The notes under the pieces are model-generated. The model saw only the letters and a program-made list of their open reading frames with translations. It searched no databases and was not told the origin of the DNA. DNA of 64,000 bases from assembly GCF_943913955.1 (NCBI RefSeq), contig NZ_CALUAE010000004.1, positions 1-64,000 of the forward strand, read 5' to 3'. The first letter of the stretch is position 1. Each line of letters opens with the position of its first letter. Shown here piece after piece: positions 30,228 to 45,441 of the stretch. The position numbers and the translations under genes were made by a program. Source of the stretch: Mycolicibacterium bacteremicum (GTDB taxonomy: Bacteria; Actinomycetota; Actinomycetes; Mycobacteriales; Mycobacteriaceae).

Positions 30228-30779
30228 CTAGGCGGGGAGCACGACCACGCGGCGCGACGGCTCTGCGCCCTCGCTCTCACTACGCACTCCGTCGACGGCG
30301 GCCACCGCATCGTGGACGATCTTGCGCTCGAACGGCGTCATCGGGGAAAGCTCCTCGCGCTCCCCCGACTCCAGCACCTTCCGGGCGATCTTGTCACCGA
30401 GCGCCGCGAGTTCGTCACGGCGACGCCGACGCCAGCGGGCGATGTCCAGCATCAGTCGGCTTCGCTCGCCGGTCTTCTGGTGCACCGCCAACCGGGTCAG
30501 CTCCTGCAGCGCATCGAGCACCTCACCCTTGCGACCCACGAGCTTGTTCAGATCGTTGCCGCCGTCGATGCTCACCACGGCCCGGTCGCCCTCGACGTCC
30601 AGATCGATGTCGCCGTCGAAGTCGAGCAGATCCAGCAGCTCCTCGAGGTAATCGCCGGCGATCTCACCCTCGGCGACCAACCGGTCCTCCAGGTCGTCCT
30701 CGGCGGGCTCCGGCGCCGTCTGCTCCTCGGCGTCGCCGCTCGCCTCGTCGGTGCGATCGGTGATTTCTGCGTCAGTCAT
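30228..30779 (-). CDS. Jag/KhpB-like R3H and KH domain RNA-binding protein
   Basis: A 183-aa protein with an acidic N-terminal tail (about 1-40), a KH-like domain (about 55-105, DLNKLVGRKGEVLDALQELTRLAVHQ) and a C-terminal R3H domain (MTPFERKIVHDAVAAVDGVRSESEGAEPSRRVVVLP). It corresponds to Rv3920c, next to yidC. Members bind RNA and influence cell division or wall synthesis in other Gram-positives. Confidence 0.9.
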   Translation of the reverse strand: MTDAEITDRTDEASGDAEEQTAPEPAEDDLEDRLVAEGEIAGDYLEELLDLLDFDGDIDLDVEGDRAVVSIDGGNDLNKLVGRKGEVLDALQELTRLAVHQKTGERSRLMLDIARWRRRRRDELAALGDKIARKVLESGEREELSPMTPFERKIVHDAVAAVDGVRSESEGAEPSRRVVVLPA

Positions 30780-30852
30780 ATCGGTGTTCTCCTTACTTCG
30801 CCGCGTCCGCCATCCGGTCGGTTTCCGGATTCATCGGCTCTCGGCTTGGCTT

Positions 30853-31974
30853 CTAGCGCTTGCGCTTGTTGGGTCGGCTTCCGGGGCGTGGGGTGTTCCC
30901 CGGGGCCCGCGATGACGCCGGATTCTTCGCAGCGTTCTGATTCTTGGTGCTCTGGGTCTTCCTGGAGCTTGGCGTCGCGCCATCGGAGTCCTGGGCCGAT
31001 TCCGGCTCGGTCAGTTCCTCGGCGGCCGTGGTCAGCTCGTCGCCGACCGTCTCCTTGACCGGCTTGCGCTTCTTGGGCTTGGCCCCCGGGGCCGGCGCAT
31101 TCGCCGCACGCCGTTCGAGCTCGAGGGCCTTCTTGGCTTCCTCTTCCTTCTCGATCTTGCCGAAGACCACATGCTGCTGACCGAAGGTCCAGATGTTGTT
31201 GGCAAACCAGTACAGGATCACGGCCAGCGGAAGGAACGGACCACCGACGACCACGCCGAGCGGGAAGACGTAGAGCGCGAGCTTGTTCATCAACGCGGTC
31301 TGCGGGTTGGCCGCGGCCTCGGGGCTCTGGCGCGCAATCGAGGCCCGGCTGTTGAAGTAGGTGGCGATGCCCGCCAGGATCATGATCGGCACGCCGACGC
31401 CGATCACGGCGACCCGGCTGAATTCGGTGAAGGCGTCCAGACCGGTCGTCTGGATCATCGTCGCGCCCAGCGGAGCACCGAAGAGGTTCGCGTCCAGGAA
31501 GTGCGCCACATCGGTCGGGCTGAAGAAGTAGTTTCCGGTCGCCCGGTTCTGCTCCACCGACAGCTGGATCTGACCGAAACCACCCTGCGTCCGGTTGAAC
31601 GAGCGCAGCACGTGGAACAGGCCGATGAACACCGGGACCTGGGCCAGCATGGGCAGACAGCCGAGGATCGGGTTGAACCCGTGTTCCTTCTGCAGCTTCT
31701 GCATCTCCAGCGCCATCCGCTGGCGGTCTTTCCCGTACTTCTTCTGCAGCGCCTTGATCTGCGGCTGCAACTCCTGCATCTGCCGGGTCGTGCGGATCTG
31801 CTTGACGAACGGCTTGTAGAGGATCGCGCGCAGGGTGAACACCAGGAACATCACCGACAGCGCCCAGGCGAAGAAGTTCGAGGGGCCGAGGAGGAAGGCG
31901 AAGGCCTTGTACCAGACCCACATGATGCCCGACACCGGGTAATAGATGATGTCGAGGCTGAACCAGTTAAACAA
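30853..31974 (-). CDS. yidC: Membrane protein insertase YidC
   Basis: A 373-aa YidC/Oxa1 insertase that helps proteins enter the cytoplasmic membrane with SecYEG or alone. Five hydrophobic segments lie between residues 1 and about 270, including [21 protein letters not shown] near the start and [26 protein letters not shown]. The last 90 residues are a basic, disordered tail ending in NKRKR, suited to ribosome contact. No extra N-terminal P1 domain, as usual for Gram-positives. Confidence 0.96.
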   Translation of the reverse strand: MFNWFSLDIIYYPVSGIMWVWYKAFAFLLGPSNFFAWALSVMFLVFTLRAILYKPFVKQIRTTRQMQELQPQIKALQKKYGKDRQRMALEMQKLQKEHGFNPILGCLPMLAQVPVFIGLFHVLRSFNRTQGGFGQIQLSVEQNRATGNYFFSPTDVAHFLDANLFGAPLGATMIQTTGLDAFTEFSRVAVIGVGVPIMILAGIATYFNSRASIARQSPEAAANPQTALMNKLALYVFPLGVVVGGPFLPLAVILYWFANNIWTFGQQHVVFGKIEKEEEAKKALELERRAANAPAPGAKPKKRKPVKETVGDELTTAAEELTEPESAQDSDGATPSSRKTQSTKNQNAAKNPASSRAPGNTPRPGSRPNKRKR

Positions 31975-32251
31975 CGGAATCGCTCCTGACGACTTCTTCT
32001 GAAGTCAACTCGTCGGCCTTCTCGCCGCGCTCGGGTATCGGGTCCCATCCTCCGCGATGCCATGGGCCGCACTTGGCCAGTCGCACCAGCGCCAGCCAAC
32101 TTCCGCGGAGCAGACCCCATTCGGTCAAGGCATCCACCGCGTACTCGCTACAGGTGGGGGTGAACCGGCACGATGGCAGCCGCAGGGGAGAAATCATAGT
32201 GCGGTACAGCTGGATCACGAAGATCACGCACCTGGCCGGCAACCCCGTCAC
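31967..32251 (-). CDS. yidD: Membrane-protein insertion efficiency factor YidD
   Basis: A 94-aa peripheral protein with the family motif [30 protein letters not shown] and [15 protein letters not shown]. It aids YidC-dependent insertion. It overlaps rnpA upstream by 4 nt and yidC downstream by 8 nt, giving a coupled rpmH-rnpA-yidD-yidC unit. Confidence 0.95.
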   Translation of the reverse strand: MTGLPARCVIFVIQLYRTMISPLRLPSCRFTPTCSEYAVDALTEWGLLRGSWLALVRLAKCGPWHRGGWDPIPERGEKADELTSEEVVRSDSVV

Positions 32252-32625
32252 GTTCGGGCCTGCCGTGGGCTCTGGGTGCGCTTGAGCGCAGCGCGCAGTT
32301 CGGTTTCCAGGCGCGCGGAGACCGCGTCGCGACTACCCGGAAGCGCACGGATGACCACGCGATCGCGTGGTTCGAGTCCGGACTGTCCGTCACGGAGAAT
32401 GCGATAGGCCGCGTGGCGCAACCGGCGCGCGACACGATGCCGTTGCACCGCTGTCCCCACCGATTTGGACACCACCAGACCTATCTTCGGGCCGACGACG
32501 CTCTCGTCGCCGGCCACGTCGCGCCAGGAGTGCACAACCAGATCAGGCTGTGCCGCCCGTGCGCCTTGCCGCACAGTGACACCGAAGTCCGTGGACCGTG
32601 TCATGCGGTACTGGGCCGGAAGCAC
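32248..32625 (-). CDS. rnpA: Ribonuclease P protein component
   Basis: A 125-aa basic protein that assists the RNase P RNA in 5' processing of tRNAs. The signature is [26 protein letters not shown] (the RNR motif region), with the early [20 protein letters not shown]. The start is GTG at 32625, 21 nt after rpmH. Confidence 0.95.
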   Translation of the reverse strand: MLPAQYRMTRSTDFGVTVRQGARAAQPDLVVHSWRDVAGDESVVGPKIGLVVSKSVGTAVQRHRVARRLRHAAYRILRDGQSGLEPRDRVVIRALPGSRDAVSARLETELRAALKRTQSPRQART

Positions 32626-32646
32626 CGCCGCAGACCCTGCGTCGAA

Positions 32647-32790
32647 TCACGCAGTGAGAGAACGGCGACCCTTGCCCCGGCGTGCCGACACGATCGCCCG
32701 ACCCGCACGCGTGCGCATCCGCAACCGGAAACCGTGCACACGGGCCCGGCGGCGGTTGTTCGGCTGAAAAGTCCGCTTGCCCTTGGCCAC
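32647..32790 (-). CDS. rpmH: Ribosomal protein L34
   Basis: A 47-aa highly basic large-subunit protein. It begins (GTG) with [20 protein letters not shown] and ends GRRSLTA, the standard L34 sequence. The Shine-Dalgarno GAGGAGAG is 8-9 nt upstream. The gene is too short to stand out by length alone but the match is exact in pattern. Confidence 0.97.
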   Translation of the reverse strand: MAKGKRTFQPNNRRRARVHGFRLRMRTRAGRAIVSARRGKGRRSLTA

Positions 32791-33378
32791 GGCTGTCTCT
32801 CCTCATTCGGTCTGGTGCCGACACCCGCAACCGCCATGGATGTCATGACAGCCGAAGATGCGAGCACCGTTGGTAAGCTCATCGATCTTGCGTACTTAGC
32901 CGGCGCGGCGCCCCGAACGGATTCGAGGACCGATTCCCGGCCGTATCGCCACGTGTGGGCGACTGCTCGAGGGTACTGACGAGAATTGTCTGGGTCAAAC
33001 CTGGCCAGACCCGTCACACCGCCCCCGAACTGCACATCACCGGACACAAAAGTCACACCCGTCACCAACGATCCACGGCGCGTGAAGAACCCGCTCGCAA
33101 TGTTGCAGAACGGTTGGCACTCCGAGAGAAAACTGTTAGCTTCTGGCAATGCCGTTTCGCACCTGAGACGGCGCCGGACACCAGAGCGAGGACGGCCACC
33201 GGCCGCGAGCCCACAAACCGCCAGCGGAATGTGCTGAGCTCCGACACAGGCATCCACGCCGCAAGATAACGCGACAACTGCTACTGACCGCTGTCCACAG
33301 CCTGTGGATAACTATGTGGACAGTTTGTTACTGTCGCCCCCGGGACATCCCGAGGAAGCCATGAGGGGGTAGGCGTCA
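32791..33378. promoter_or_regulatory. rpmH-dnaA intergenic region
   Basis: A 588-nt non-coding region between divergent rpmH and dnaA. It must hold both promoters and carries a DnaA-box cluster near the dnaA side. No credible ORF or RNA gene was found in the remainder. Confidence 0.8.
33291..33323. promoter_or_regulatory. DnaA-box cluster upstream of dnaA
   Basis: Three boxes in 33 bp: CTGTCCACA (33291, plus), TTATCCACA (33303-33311, minus, perfect) and CTGTCCACA (33315-33323, minus). Position 55-90 nt before the dnaA start suggests autoregulation. Confidence 0.8.
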
Positions 33379-34860
33379 TTGACCGCGGACCCAGAATCCT
33401 CTTTCGTCACGGTCTGGAACAACGTCGTCGCCGAACTCAACGGTGAAACTCCCTTCGGCGAGACCGTCGACGGTGGCCCTCGTGAGACAACCCTCACCGC
33501 CCAACAGCGCGCCTGGCTGAAACTCGTCCGGCCGCTCGTCATCACCGAAGGCTTCGCACTGCTCTCGGTTCCGACGGCGTTCGTCCAGAACGAGATCGAA
33601 CGCGGGCTGCGCGAACCGATCATCGCCGCGCTCAGCCGCCAGCTCGGTCAGCGGGTGGAACTCGGTGTCCGCATCGCCACCCCGGAACCCGATGACGAGC
33701 CGGAACCGCCGCAGGACAGCGCCGATACCGAAGAGGTCGATGACGACCTCGAGGCGCTGGCCAGTGCCGAGGCCAGCTGGCCGACCTATTTCAACCGGTC
33801 CCAGAACACCGCACCGCCGGCCGACAACTCGGTGACGCTCAACCGGCGCTACACCTTCGAGACCTTCGTCATCGGCTCCTCGAACCGGTTCGCCCATGCC
33901 GCCACCCTCGCGATCTCCGAGGCACCCGCGCGGGCCTACAACCCGCTGTTCATCTGGGGTGAATCCGGTCTGGGCAAGACCCATCTGCTGCACGCGGCCG
34001 GTAATTACGCCCAGCGGCTGTTTCCCGGCATGCGGGTGAAGTACGTCTCCACCGAGGAATTCACCAACGACTTCATCAACTCACTGCGCGACGATCGCAA
34101 GGCGTCGTTCAAACGCAGCTATCGCGACGTGGACATCCTGCTCGTCGATGACATCCAGTTCATCGAGGGCAAGGACGGCATCCAGGAAGAGTTCTTCCAC
34201 ACCTTCAACACGCTGCACAACGCCAACAAGCAGATCGTCATCTCCTCGGATCGCTCCCCCAAACAGTTGGCGACCCTCGAGGACCGGTTGCGGACCCGCT
34301 TCGAGTGGGGCCTGATCACCGACGTCCAGCCGCCCGAGTTGGAGACCCGGATCGCGATCCTGCGCAAGAAGGCGCAGATGGACCGGCTCGACGTGCCCGA
34401 CGACGTGCTGGAGCTCATCGCCAGCCGCATCGAGCGCAACATCCGGGAACTCGAGGGCGCCCTGATCCGCGTGACGGCCTTCGCCTCGCTGAGCAAGACC
34501 ACCATCGACAAGTCACTGGCCGAGATCGTGCTGCGCGACCTGATCGCCGATGCCAGCACCATGCAGATCAGCACCGCCACCATCATGGCGGCGACCGCCG
34601 AGTACTTCGAGACCTCGGTCGAGGAACTCCGCGGTCCCGGCAAGACACGAGCGCTCGCCCAGGCCCGCCAGATCGCCATGTATCTGTGCCGTGAGCTGAC
34701 CGATCTGTCCCTGCCCCGGATCGGCGAGGCATTCGGCCGCGATCACACCACGGTCATGTACGCCGAGCGCAAGATCCGCGATGGAATGGCCGAACGGCGT
34801 GAGATCTTCGACCACGTCAAGGAACTCACCACCCGCATCCGTCAGCGCTCCAAGCGCTGA
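33379..34860 (+). CDS. dnaA: Chromosomal replication initiator DnaA
   Basis: A 493-aa AAA+ initiator starting with TTG. Domain I covers about residues 1-90 and domain II is a short acidic linker. Domain III has Walker [10 protein letters not shown] and Walker B LLVDDIQF with sensor SSDRSPKQL. Domain IV ends with the DnaA signature [14 protein letters not shown] that contacts DnaA boxes. It opens oriC just downstream. Confidence 0.98.
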   Translation: MTADPESSFVTVWNNVVAELNGETPFGETVDGGPRETTLTAQQRAWLKLVRPLVITEGFALLSVPTAFVQNEIERGLREPIIAALSRQLGQRVELGVRIATPEPDDEPEPPQDSADTEEVDDDLEALASAEASWPTYFNRSQNTAPPADNSVTLNRRYTFETFVIGSSNRFAHAATLAISEAPARAYNPLFIWGESGLGKTHLLHAAGNYAQRLFPGMRVKYVSTEEFTNDFINSLRDDRKASFKRSYRDVDILLVDDIQFIEGKDGIQEEFFHTFNTLHNANKQIVISSDRSPKQLATLEDRLRTRFEWGLITDVQPPELETRIAILRKKAQMDRLDVPDDVLELIASRIERNIRELEGALIRVTAFASLSKTTIDKSLAEIVLRDLIADASTMQISTATIMAATAEYFETSVEELRGPGKTRALAQARQIAMYLCRELTDLSLPRIGEAFGRDHTTVMYAERKIRDGMAERREIFDHVKELTTRIRQRSKR

Positions 34861-35435
34861 ATTCACTGCCGACATCACACCCGTAGCACCGCCGTGCGGT
34901 CCCGCCGTGTTCCGACGCGCGCGCGAAACGCCGAACCACAGCCATCCGCGCCGAAAAACTTTTGTCACTTTCGCACGGCTGGTCACAAGAAATCGGTGTG
35001 CAGAGCCTGTGCACAACTTGGGAGAAACCTCCGGGCAACCCGTCGTCCACTGCACAGCCACGATGTTGTCCACAGCCGGGCCGAAACCATCCATCGGCAC
35101 TCCACAATCTGCGCACACCCGCTCGAGGCCCGCCACCTGCGACAGCGCCCGTTCATCCACAGATTGCACAGCCCCTATTACTGTTGCTTTTATCTCTAGA
35201 AGATTCATCTTCTGAAAACAGGCTGTTGGGGATCGGGTATCAACACCCGCCCCCGGTGCCTCGTCCGAGCCTGTCCCCGGCGCGAGCGAATAGCTTTCAA
35301 GTTCGCCTCCGACGCTCTACGGTGGTGATTCGATACGCCCGGTGCGGTCGCAGGACAGAACGCGACTACGCTCGGTGGTTACACGGGGAATCCGCTGGTT
35401 GATGCTCGTTTGACGCGGTAGATCGAAGGGACGTT
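34861..35435. other. Chromosomal origin of replication, oriC
   Basis: The 575-nt dnaA-dnaN spacer is the standard mycobacterial oriC position. It holds DnaA boxes: TTGTCCACA at 35066-35074 (perfect), TTGTGCACA on the minus strand at 35008-35016, TCATCCACA at 35153-35161, and weaker copies. A locally AT-rich stretch around 35180-35220, including the hairpin AGAAGA-ttca-TCTTCT at 35198-35213, is a candidate unwinding region. No protein gene is credible here. Confidence 0.93.
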
Positions 35436-36635
35436 ATGGACGTGGTGACGACGAATGTTGGTCTCACCGATTTGAAGTTCCGTCTGGTACGCGAGGATTT
35501 TGCCGACGCCGTCGCCTGGGTGGCGCGCAGTCTGCCGAGCCGACCGACCGTCCCGGTGCTGGCCGGCGTGTTGCTCACCGGCTCCGACGATGGCCTGACG
35601 ATCTCCGGATACGACTACGAGACCTCGGCCGAGGTCCGCGTTGCTGCCGAGATCGCTTCTCCGGGAAGCGTTTTGGTGTCCGGTCGGCTGCTCTCCGATA
35701 TCACCAGGTCGCTGCCCGCCAAGCCGGTCGACGTCACGGTCGAGGGCACCCGGGTCTCGCTGAGCTGCGGTAGTGCCCGGTTCTCGCTGCCCACCATGGC
35801 GGTCGAGGATTACCCGTCGCTGCCGGCCCTGCCCGACGAGACCGGTGTGGTGTCCGCGGATCTCTTCGGCCAGGCGATCGGCCAGGTCGCCGTCGCGGCC
35901 GGCCGCGATGACACGTTGCCGATGCTCACCGGTATCCGCGTCGAAATTTCCGGCGACAAGGTGGTTTTGGCGGCGACCGACCGGTTCCGCCTGGCCGTGC
36001 GCGAACTGACCTGGTCCACCGACTCCGCCGGTGTCGAGGCCGCCGTCCTGGTTCCGGCGAAGACGCTGTCCGAAGCTGCCAAGACCGGCACCGACGGCAC
36101 CGAGGTGCACCTCGCGCTCGGCGCCGGTGCGGCGGTCGGCAAGGAAGGCCTGCTCGGTATCCGCAGCAACGGCAAGCGCACCACCACGCGACTGCTCGAC
36201 GCGGAATTCCCGAAGTTCCGGCAGCTGCTGCCCAGCGAGCACACCGCCATCGCGACCGTCGGCGTCGCCGAGCTCACCGAGGCCATCAAGCGCGTGGCGC
36301 TGGTCGCCGATCGCGGTGCGCAGGTCCGGATGGAGTTCAGCGGCGATGGACTGCGCCTGTCCGCCGGTGCCGATGATGTCGGTCGCGCGGAGGAGGATCT
36401 GCAGGTCGAGTTCGCCGGCGAGCCGCTGACCATCGCCTTCAACCCGACCTATCTGACCGACGGACTCGGGTCGCTGCATTCCGAGCGGGTGACGTTCGGT
36501 TTCACGACACCGAGCCGTCCCGCGGTGTTGCGTCCGGCGGGGGACACTGGAGCTGACGTCGGGGCGTCCGGACCGTTCCCGGCGGCACAGACCGACTACG
36601 TCTATTTGTTGATGCCGGTGCGGCTCCCGGGCTGA
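35436..36635 (+). CDS. dnaN: DNA polymerase III sliding clamp (beta subunit)
   Basis: A 399-aa clamp of three similar domains; the dimer encircles DNA and tethers polymerase. Typical segments are [26 protein letters not shown] (domain 1), the central [34 protein letters not shown] and the C-terminal [12 protein letters not shown]. First gene of the block downstream of oriC. Confidence 0.97.
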   Translation: MDVVTTNVGLTDLKFRLVREDFADAVAWVARSLPSRPTVPVLAGVLLTGSDDGLTISGYDYETSAEVRVAAEIASPGSVLVSGRLLSDITRSLPAKPVDVTVEGTRVSLSCGSARFSLPTMAVEDYPSLPALPDETGVVSADLFGQAIGQVAVAAGRDDTLPMLTGIRVEISGDKVVLAATDRFRLAVRELTWSTDSAGVEAAVLVPAKTLSEAAKTGTDGTEVHLALGAGAAVGKEGLLGIRSNGKRTTTRLLDAEFPKFRQLLPSEHTAIATVGVAELTEAIKRVALVADRGAQVRMEFSGDGLRLSAGADDVGRAEEDLQVEFAGEPLTIAFNPTYLTDGLGSLHSERVTFGFTTPSRPAVLRPAGDTGADVGASGPFPAAQTDYVYLLMPVRLPG

Positions 36636-36657
36636 CCGGCCTGAGAAGGGACGCACA

Positions 36658-37551
36658 ATGCAGTTGGGTTTGGTCGGCCTCGGCAAAATGGGCTTCAACA
36701 TGCGGGAACGCCTGCGTGCCGGCGGCCACGAGGTCATCGGGTTCGATCCCCGGCCGGAGGTGAGCGACGTACCGTCGCTGGCCGCGCTGGCCGAGGCGCT
36801 GCCTGCACCGCGCACGGTCTGGGTGATGGTGCCCTCCGGTGAGGTCACCCGGCAGACCATCACCGAACTCGCCGGGGTGCTCGAGTCCGGCGACCTGGTG
36901 ATCGACGGTGGCAACTCCCGCTACACCGAGGACGGACGGCACGCAGAACTGTTGGGCGAGAAGGGAATTTCGTTCATCGATGCCGGAGTGTCCGGTGGTA
37001 TCTGGGGTCTGACCGAGGGCTACGGCCTGATGGTCGGTGGTAGCGACGAGGACATCGCCCGCGCCATGCCGATCTTCGACACGCTGCGCCCGGCCGGTGA
37101 CCCGGCCGACGGATTCGTGCACGCCGGCCCGGTGGGCGCCGGACATTTCACCAAGATGGTGCACAACGGTGTCGAGTACGCCCTGATGACCGCCTACGCC
37201 GAAGGCTACGAAATGCTGGCGGCCGAGGATCTGGTGCGCGACCCGCAGGCGGTGTACCAGGCCTGGACGAACGGGACCGTGGTGCGGTCCTGGTTGCAGC
37301 AGCTGCTGGCCAAGGCGTTGAAGGAAGATCCGGATCTGGCCAACATCACCGGCTATACCGATGATTCGGGCGAAGGTCGTTGGACCGTGGAAGAGGCGAT
37401 CCGGCTGCGGGTGCCGGTGCCGGGTATCGCGGCGTCATTGTTCGCCCGGTTCCTGTCCCGTCAGGATGATTCGCCGACCATGAAAGCCGTTGCGGCCCTG
37501 CGTAACCAGTTCGGTGGTCATGCGGTGCAGCGCATCTCGGAATCCGGATAG
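36658..37551 (+). CDS. gnd: 6-phosphogluconate dehydrogenase, decarboxylating (short type)
   Basis: A 297-aa enzyme of the short GndA/YqeC type. N-terminal Rossmann motif [12 protein letters not shown]; conserved [35 protein letters not shown] with the substrate-binding Lys in [18 protein letters not shown]. It converts 6-phosphogluconate to ribulose-5-phosphate. Its place between dnaN and recF is seen in M. smegmatis but not in M. tuberculosis, and so supports a rapid-grower identity. Confidence 0.94.
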   Translation: MQLGLVGLGKMGFNMRERLRAGGHEVIGFDPRPEVSDVPSLAALAEALPAPRTVWVMVPSGEVTRQTITELAGVLESGDLVIDGGNSRYTEDGRHAELLGEKGISFIDAGVSGGIWGLTEGYGLMVGGSDEDIARAMPIFDTLRPAGDPADGFVHAGPVGAGHFTKMVHNGVEYALMTAYAEGYEMLAAEDLVRDPQAVYQAWTNGTVVRSWLQQLLAKALKEDPDLANITGYTDDSGEGRWTVEEAIRLRVPVPGIAASLFARFLSRQDDSPTMKAVAALRNQFGGHAVQRISESG

Positions 37552-37553
37552 TT

Positions 37554-38714
37554 TTGTACGTACGCCAGCTGGGATTGACGGACTTCAGGTCCTGGCCGCG
37601 GGTCGACCTGGAACTGGAGCCCGGCCAGACCGTGTTCGTCGCGCCCAACGGCTATGGGAAGACGAATCTGGTTGAGGCGCTGTGGTATTCGGCTACGCTC
37701 GGTTCACACCGGGTGGCTGCCGATGCCCCGCTGATCCGTGCGGGTGCCGAACGTGCCGTCGTCTCGACGGTGGTCGTGAACGATGGCCGGGAACTCGCGG
37801 TCGATCTGGAGATCACCACCGGCCGGGCCAACAAGGCCCGGCTCAACCGCTCCCCCGTGCGCAGTCCGCGTGAGGTACTCGGTGTGCTGCGTGCGGTGTT
37901 GTTCGCGCCGGAGGATCTGGCGCTGGTCCGGGGTGACCCATCCGAGCGGCGGCGCTTCCTCGACGAGGTGGCCACCTCGAGGCGTCCGCGGATCGCCGGC
38001 GTGCGCGCCGATTACGAGAAGGTGCTGCGCCAGCGCACCGCGCTGCTCAAGACCGCCGGGCCGGCCCGGTACCGGGGTGACACCTCCGTCCTGGACACCT
38101 TGGAGATCTGGGATGGGCATCTGGCTGCCCATGGCGCACAGTTGATCTCGGCACGGGTCGACCTGGTCAATCAGCTCGGACCCGAGGTCGAGAAGGCCTA
38201 CCAGCTGTTGGCTCCCGCGTCCCGGCCGGCCGCGATCCGGTACCGCAGCAATATCGAGGTGGTGGAGGCCGAGGCCGGACACGGCACCGTCGATCCGACG
38301 GTGTTCGAGGCCGCGCTGCTGGAGGAATGCGCGCGCAAGCGCACCGCCGAATTGGAACGCGGCGTCTGCCTGGTCGGCCCGCACCGTGATGACCTGGAAT
38401 TGCGACTTGGCGATCAGCCGGCCAAGGGTTTTGCCAGTCACGGTGAATCATGGTCCATGGCATTGGGATTGCGCTTGGGTTCCTATGAACTGTTGCGCAC
38501 CGAGGGCACCGACCCGGTGTTGTTGCTCGACGATGTGTTCGCCGAGTTGGACAGCGCCCGCCGACAGGCACTGGCCAAGGTGGCCGCCTCCGCCGAGCAG
38601 GTCCTGGTGACGGCGGCGGTTCCCGAGGACCTGCCGATGGACTGGGATGTCCGCCGGGTGCAGGTCGGCATGCGCGACGGCGAAGACGGTCGGATCTCGG
38701 AGGTGGTGTCATGA
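37554..38714 (+). CDS. recF: DNA replication and repair protein RecF
   Basis: A 386-aa ABC-type ATPase that binds gapped DNA and helps load RecA. Walker A is [14 protein letters not shown] near residues 30-43, the signature lies around [18 protein letters not shown], and Walker B is [13 protein letters not shown]. The start is a TTG 2 nt after the gnd stop, giving [14 protein letters not shown], the conserved N-terminus. Confidence 0.96.
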   Translation: MYVRQLGLTDFRSWPRVDLELEPGQTVFVAPNGYGKTNLVEALWYSATLGSHRVAADAPLIRAGAERAVVSTVVVNDGRELAVDLEITTGRANKARLNRSPVRSPREVLGVLRAVLFAPEDLALVRGDPSERRRFLDEVATSRRPRIAGVRADYEKVLRQRTALLKTAGPARYRGDTSVLDTLEIWDGHLAAHGAQLISARVDLVNQLGPEVEKAYQLLAPASRPAAIRYRSNIEVVEAEAGHGTVDPTVFEAALLEECARKRTAELERGVCLVGPHRDDLELRLGDQPAKGFASHGESWSMALGLRLGSYELLRTEGTDPVLLLDDVFAELDSARRQALAKVAASAEQVLVTAAVPEDLPMDWDVRRVQVGMRDGEDGRISEVVS

Positions 38715-39268
38715 GTTCGCAGGACGATGGCGTCGGACCGCCCGAACACCTCGAGGGATTGCCCGGCATGGACATGGTGCGCCGGGCGCTGGAGGAGGCC
38801 CGCGGCGCGGCACGCAGTCAGGGCAAGGATGTCGGCCGCGGTCGGACGGCGCCGGCCAAACGGCCCCCCACCGGTGCCGGGCGGCGTCGGTGGTCCGGAC
38901 CCGGTCCCGATGCCCGGGATCCGCAGGCCTTCAGCGCCGCGACCCGGGATCTCGCCCGCGCGCGGGGGTGGACCCGGCAGGTGGCCGAGGGAGCGGTGCT
39001 CGGCCAGTGGACGACCGTGGTCGGTGACCAGATCGCCGACCACGCGATCCCGACCGGCCTGCGCGACGGTGTGCTGACGGTGTCGGCGGAATCGACGGCC
39101 TGGGCGACCCAGCTGCGGATGGTCCAGGCCCAGCTGCTGGCCAAGATCGCGGCCGCGGTCGGCGACGGGATCGTCACATCCTTGAAGATCCAGGGCCCCA
39201 CCGCGCCGTCGTGGCGCAAGGGCAAGCTCAACGTGCCGGGTCGCGGCCCCCGCGACACCTACGGCTGA
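38711..39268 (+). CDS. DUF721 family protein (Rv0004-like)
   Basis: A 185-aa protein; residues 1-60 are disordered and basic, and the DciA-like DUF721 domain follows ([52 protein letters not shown]). DUF721 proteins related to DciA load or assist the replicative helicase DnaB, a plausible role given the recF/gyrB setting. It overlaps recF by 4 nt. Confidence 0.9.
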   Translation: MSSQDDGVGPPEHLEGLPGMDMVRRALEEARGAARSQGKDVGRGRTAPAKRPPTGAGRRRWSGPGPDARDPQAFSAATRDLARARGWTRQVAEGAVLGQWTTVVGDQIADHAIPTGLRDGVLTVSAESTAWATQLRMVQAQLLAKIAAAVGDGIVTSLKIQGPTAPSWRKGKLNVPGRGPRDTYG

Positions 39269-39276
39269 ACCCCTTT

Positions 39277-39340
39277 CGGCGAGCGTGCGTGTCTGCGGGG
39301 GACATGCCGCGCGCGGGGCAGAGTTCGCGCACGCTCGGCG
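39277..39340. repeat. Dispersed intergenic palindromic element, copy 1
   Basis: Arms CGAGCGTGCG (39280-39289) and CGCACGCTCG (39328-39337). The same arm sequence recurs at 60,626-60,708, also just after a gene end. Confidence 0.6.
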
Positions 39341-39433
39341 CAGTCGACTGAGAACGTCGAGACGGCGGAAATCGGCCGTCTGCAGCGTCCTGACTTTCCG
39401 ATAGCCCGGAAATTCCGTGCACGGCGCAGTTAG

Positions 39434-41578
<2,145 letters not shown>

Positions 41579-41598
41579 CACATAGGAACTGAAATCAG

Positions 41599-44130
<2,532 letters not shown>

Positions 44131-44170
44131 CGCTGCAGCCCACCCAGGGCGTGAGACAAGGAGCCACTAG

Positions 44171-45049
44171 GTGACCTCACCGAACGAGCCCGGACACCCG
44201 GCACCCGCCGGGCCCAAGGGTGCGTCGCAGCCCGAGGGCGGCACCCCCGCCCGACGGCCACAGGCCGCCGAGTCCAACGACACCCCGCCCTGGCAGCGCG
44301 GTCCGGCGGCGCGAGCCGCCAACCCGCAGCGTCCGGCCGAGCAGCAGCGGTCCGCGGAACAGCAGCGGCCGACCGAGCCGGTGCGGCCCGGGGAGCCCCC
44401 GCGCCCGCCCGCCCGCTCGCCCGGCGCCGATGCCCGGGTCGGACAGTTCCTGTCCGGCACCGCGGTGAACCCGCCGCGGGAGAACCGCGAGGCACGCGAC
44501 ACCCGCGAGACCGAGGTCGTGCCGACCAGGACCGCGGAGCGCCCGGAGGGTCAGCGGCCGGACACCTACGCCAGCGAGCTGCCGGACCTGTCCGGCCAGT
44601 CGCGCCAGGGCAGGCCGCCGGCGCCGTCCGAGCCCCGCCCGCCCGCTCCGGCCGGGCGGGTGCAGCTCGGCGGCAAGAAGCACCAGGGTCCGGTGCGGGC
44701 CAGCATGCAGATCCGCCGTATCGATCCGTGGAGCACCCTGAAGGTGTCGCTGGTGCTCTCCGGTGTGATGTTCTTCGTCTGGATGATCGCGGTGGCGTTC
44801 CTCTATCTGGTGCTCGGCGGCATGGGTGTGTGGACGAAGCTGAACAGCAACGTCGGCGATCTGCTCACCAGCGACAGCGGTGCCGGTGGTGAACTGATCT
44901 CCAGCGGAACGATTTTCGGTGGCGCCACGCTGATCGGTCTGGTCAACATCGTGCTGCTGACGGCAATGGCGACCGCGGGTGCGTTCATCTACAACCTGAT
45001 CACCGATCTGGTCGGCGGCGTCGAGGTCACCCTGGCGGATCGGGACTAG
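44171..45049 (+). CDS. DUF3566 transmembrane protein (Rv0007-like)
   Basis: A 292-aa protein with a long Pro/Gly/Ala/Arg-rich cytoplasmic N-terminal region (residues 1-175) and a C-terminal DUF3566 domain with two membrane helices (about 195-220 and 252-280; [30 protein letters not shown] and [26 protein letters not shown]). Always found after gyrA in mycobacteria; function unknown. Confidence 0.9.
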   Translation: MTSPNEPGHPAPAGPKGASQPEGGTPARRPQAAESNDTPPWQRGPAARAANPQRPAEQQRSAEQQRPTEPVRPGEPPRPPARSPGADARVGQFLSGTAVNPPRENREARDTRETEVVPTRTAERPEGQRPDTYASELPDLSGQSRQGRPPAPSEPRPPAPAGRVQLGGKKHQGPVRASMQIRRIDPWSTLKVSLVLSGVMFFVWMIAVAFLYLVLGGMGVWTKLNSNVGDLLTSDSGAGGELISSGTIFGGATLIGLVNIVLLTAMATAGAFIYNLITDLVGGVEVTLADRD

Positions 45050-45117
45050 GTTCCTCGCGGTTTGGGCGATGGGCAGTGCTTACGGTAATCTCGTCGCTCG
45101 GCCGTACTGGTCGATAC

Positions 45118-45191
45118 GGGCCTATAGCTCAGGCGGTTAGAGCGCTTCGCTGATAACGAAGAGGTCGGAGGTTCGAGTCCTCCTAGGCCCA
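45118..45191 (+). tRNA. ileT: tRNA-Ile (GAT)
   Basis: 74 nt. Acceptor GGGCCTA pairs with TAGGCCC, anticodon loop CTGATAA gives GAT, T-arm is GGTTCGAGTCC. CCA is not encoded, which suits the pcnA-type enzyme in this window. Confidence 0.97.
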
Positions 45192-45207
45192 CGGAAGGGT
45201 ATGCACC

Positions 45208-45312
45208 ATGAAGTTGGTGTTGGTGGCAGCAGTCACAGCCGTCGCGGTGATCGTCTACCGATCCCGCCACGGTGTCGAGATCTGGCACACCATCGAGGGA
45301 CAATCCGCATAA
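45208..45312 (+). CDS. Small membrane peptide (DLW-39-like)
   Basis: A 34-aa peptide with one hydrophobic helix (residues 3-16, LVLVAAVTAVAVIV) and a short C-tail with the pattern VEIWH. A good Shine-Dalgarno GGAAGGG lies before the ATG at 45208. Its size and setting between tRNA-Ile and tRNA-Ala recall the DLW-39 family of actinobacteria; function unknown. Assignment is by pattern only. Confidence 0.65.
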   Translation: MKLVLVAAVTAVAVIVYRSRHGVEIWHTIEGQSA

Positions 45313-45320
45313 CCCCGTAA

Positions 45321-45393
45321 GGGGCCTTAGCTCAGTTGGTAGAGCGCTGCCTTTGCAAGGCAGATGTCAGGAGTTCGAATCTCCTAGGCTCCA
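45321..45393 (+). tRNA. alaT: tRNA-Ala (TGC)
   Basis: 73 nt. Acceptor GGGGCCT pairs with AGGCTCC (one G-U), anticodon loop TTTGCAA gives TGC, T-arm GAGTTCGAATC. Its 3' half (from 45349) is the attachment site of the 11-kb element; the gene is intact because the element brought an identical 3' end. Confidence 0.97.
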
Positions 45394-45397
45394 CAAT
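45349..45397 (+). repeat. attL, 49-bp direct repeat
   Basis: Covers the anticodon arm to the 3' end of tRNA-Ala plus four bases after the discriminator A. Identical to 56330-56378. Confidence 0.95.
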
Positions 45398-45405
45398 CAA
45401 AACAG

Positions 45406-45433
45406 CAGGTCAGACCGTTAAAGGTCTGGCCTG
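45406..45433 (-). terminator. Hairpin terminator of the integrase gene
   Basis: Stem CAGGTCAGACC / GGTCTGGCCTG (one G-T pair) with loop GTTAAA. On the minus strand it is followed by a T-rich run, so it should end int/repressor transcripts before tRNA-Ala. Confidence 0.7.
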
Positions 45434-45441
45434 TTCTGCAT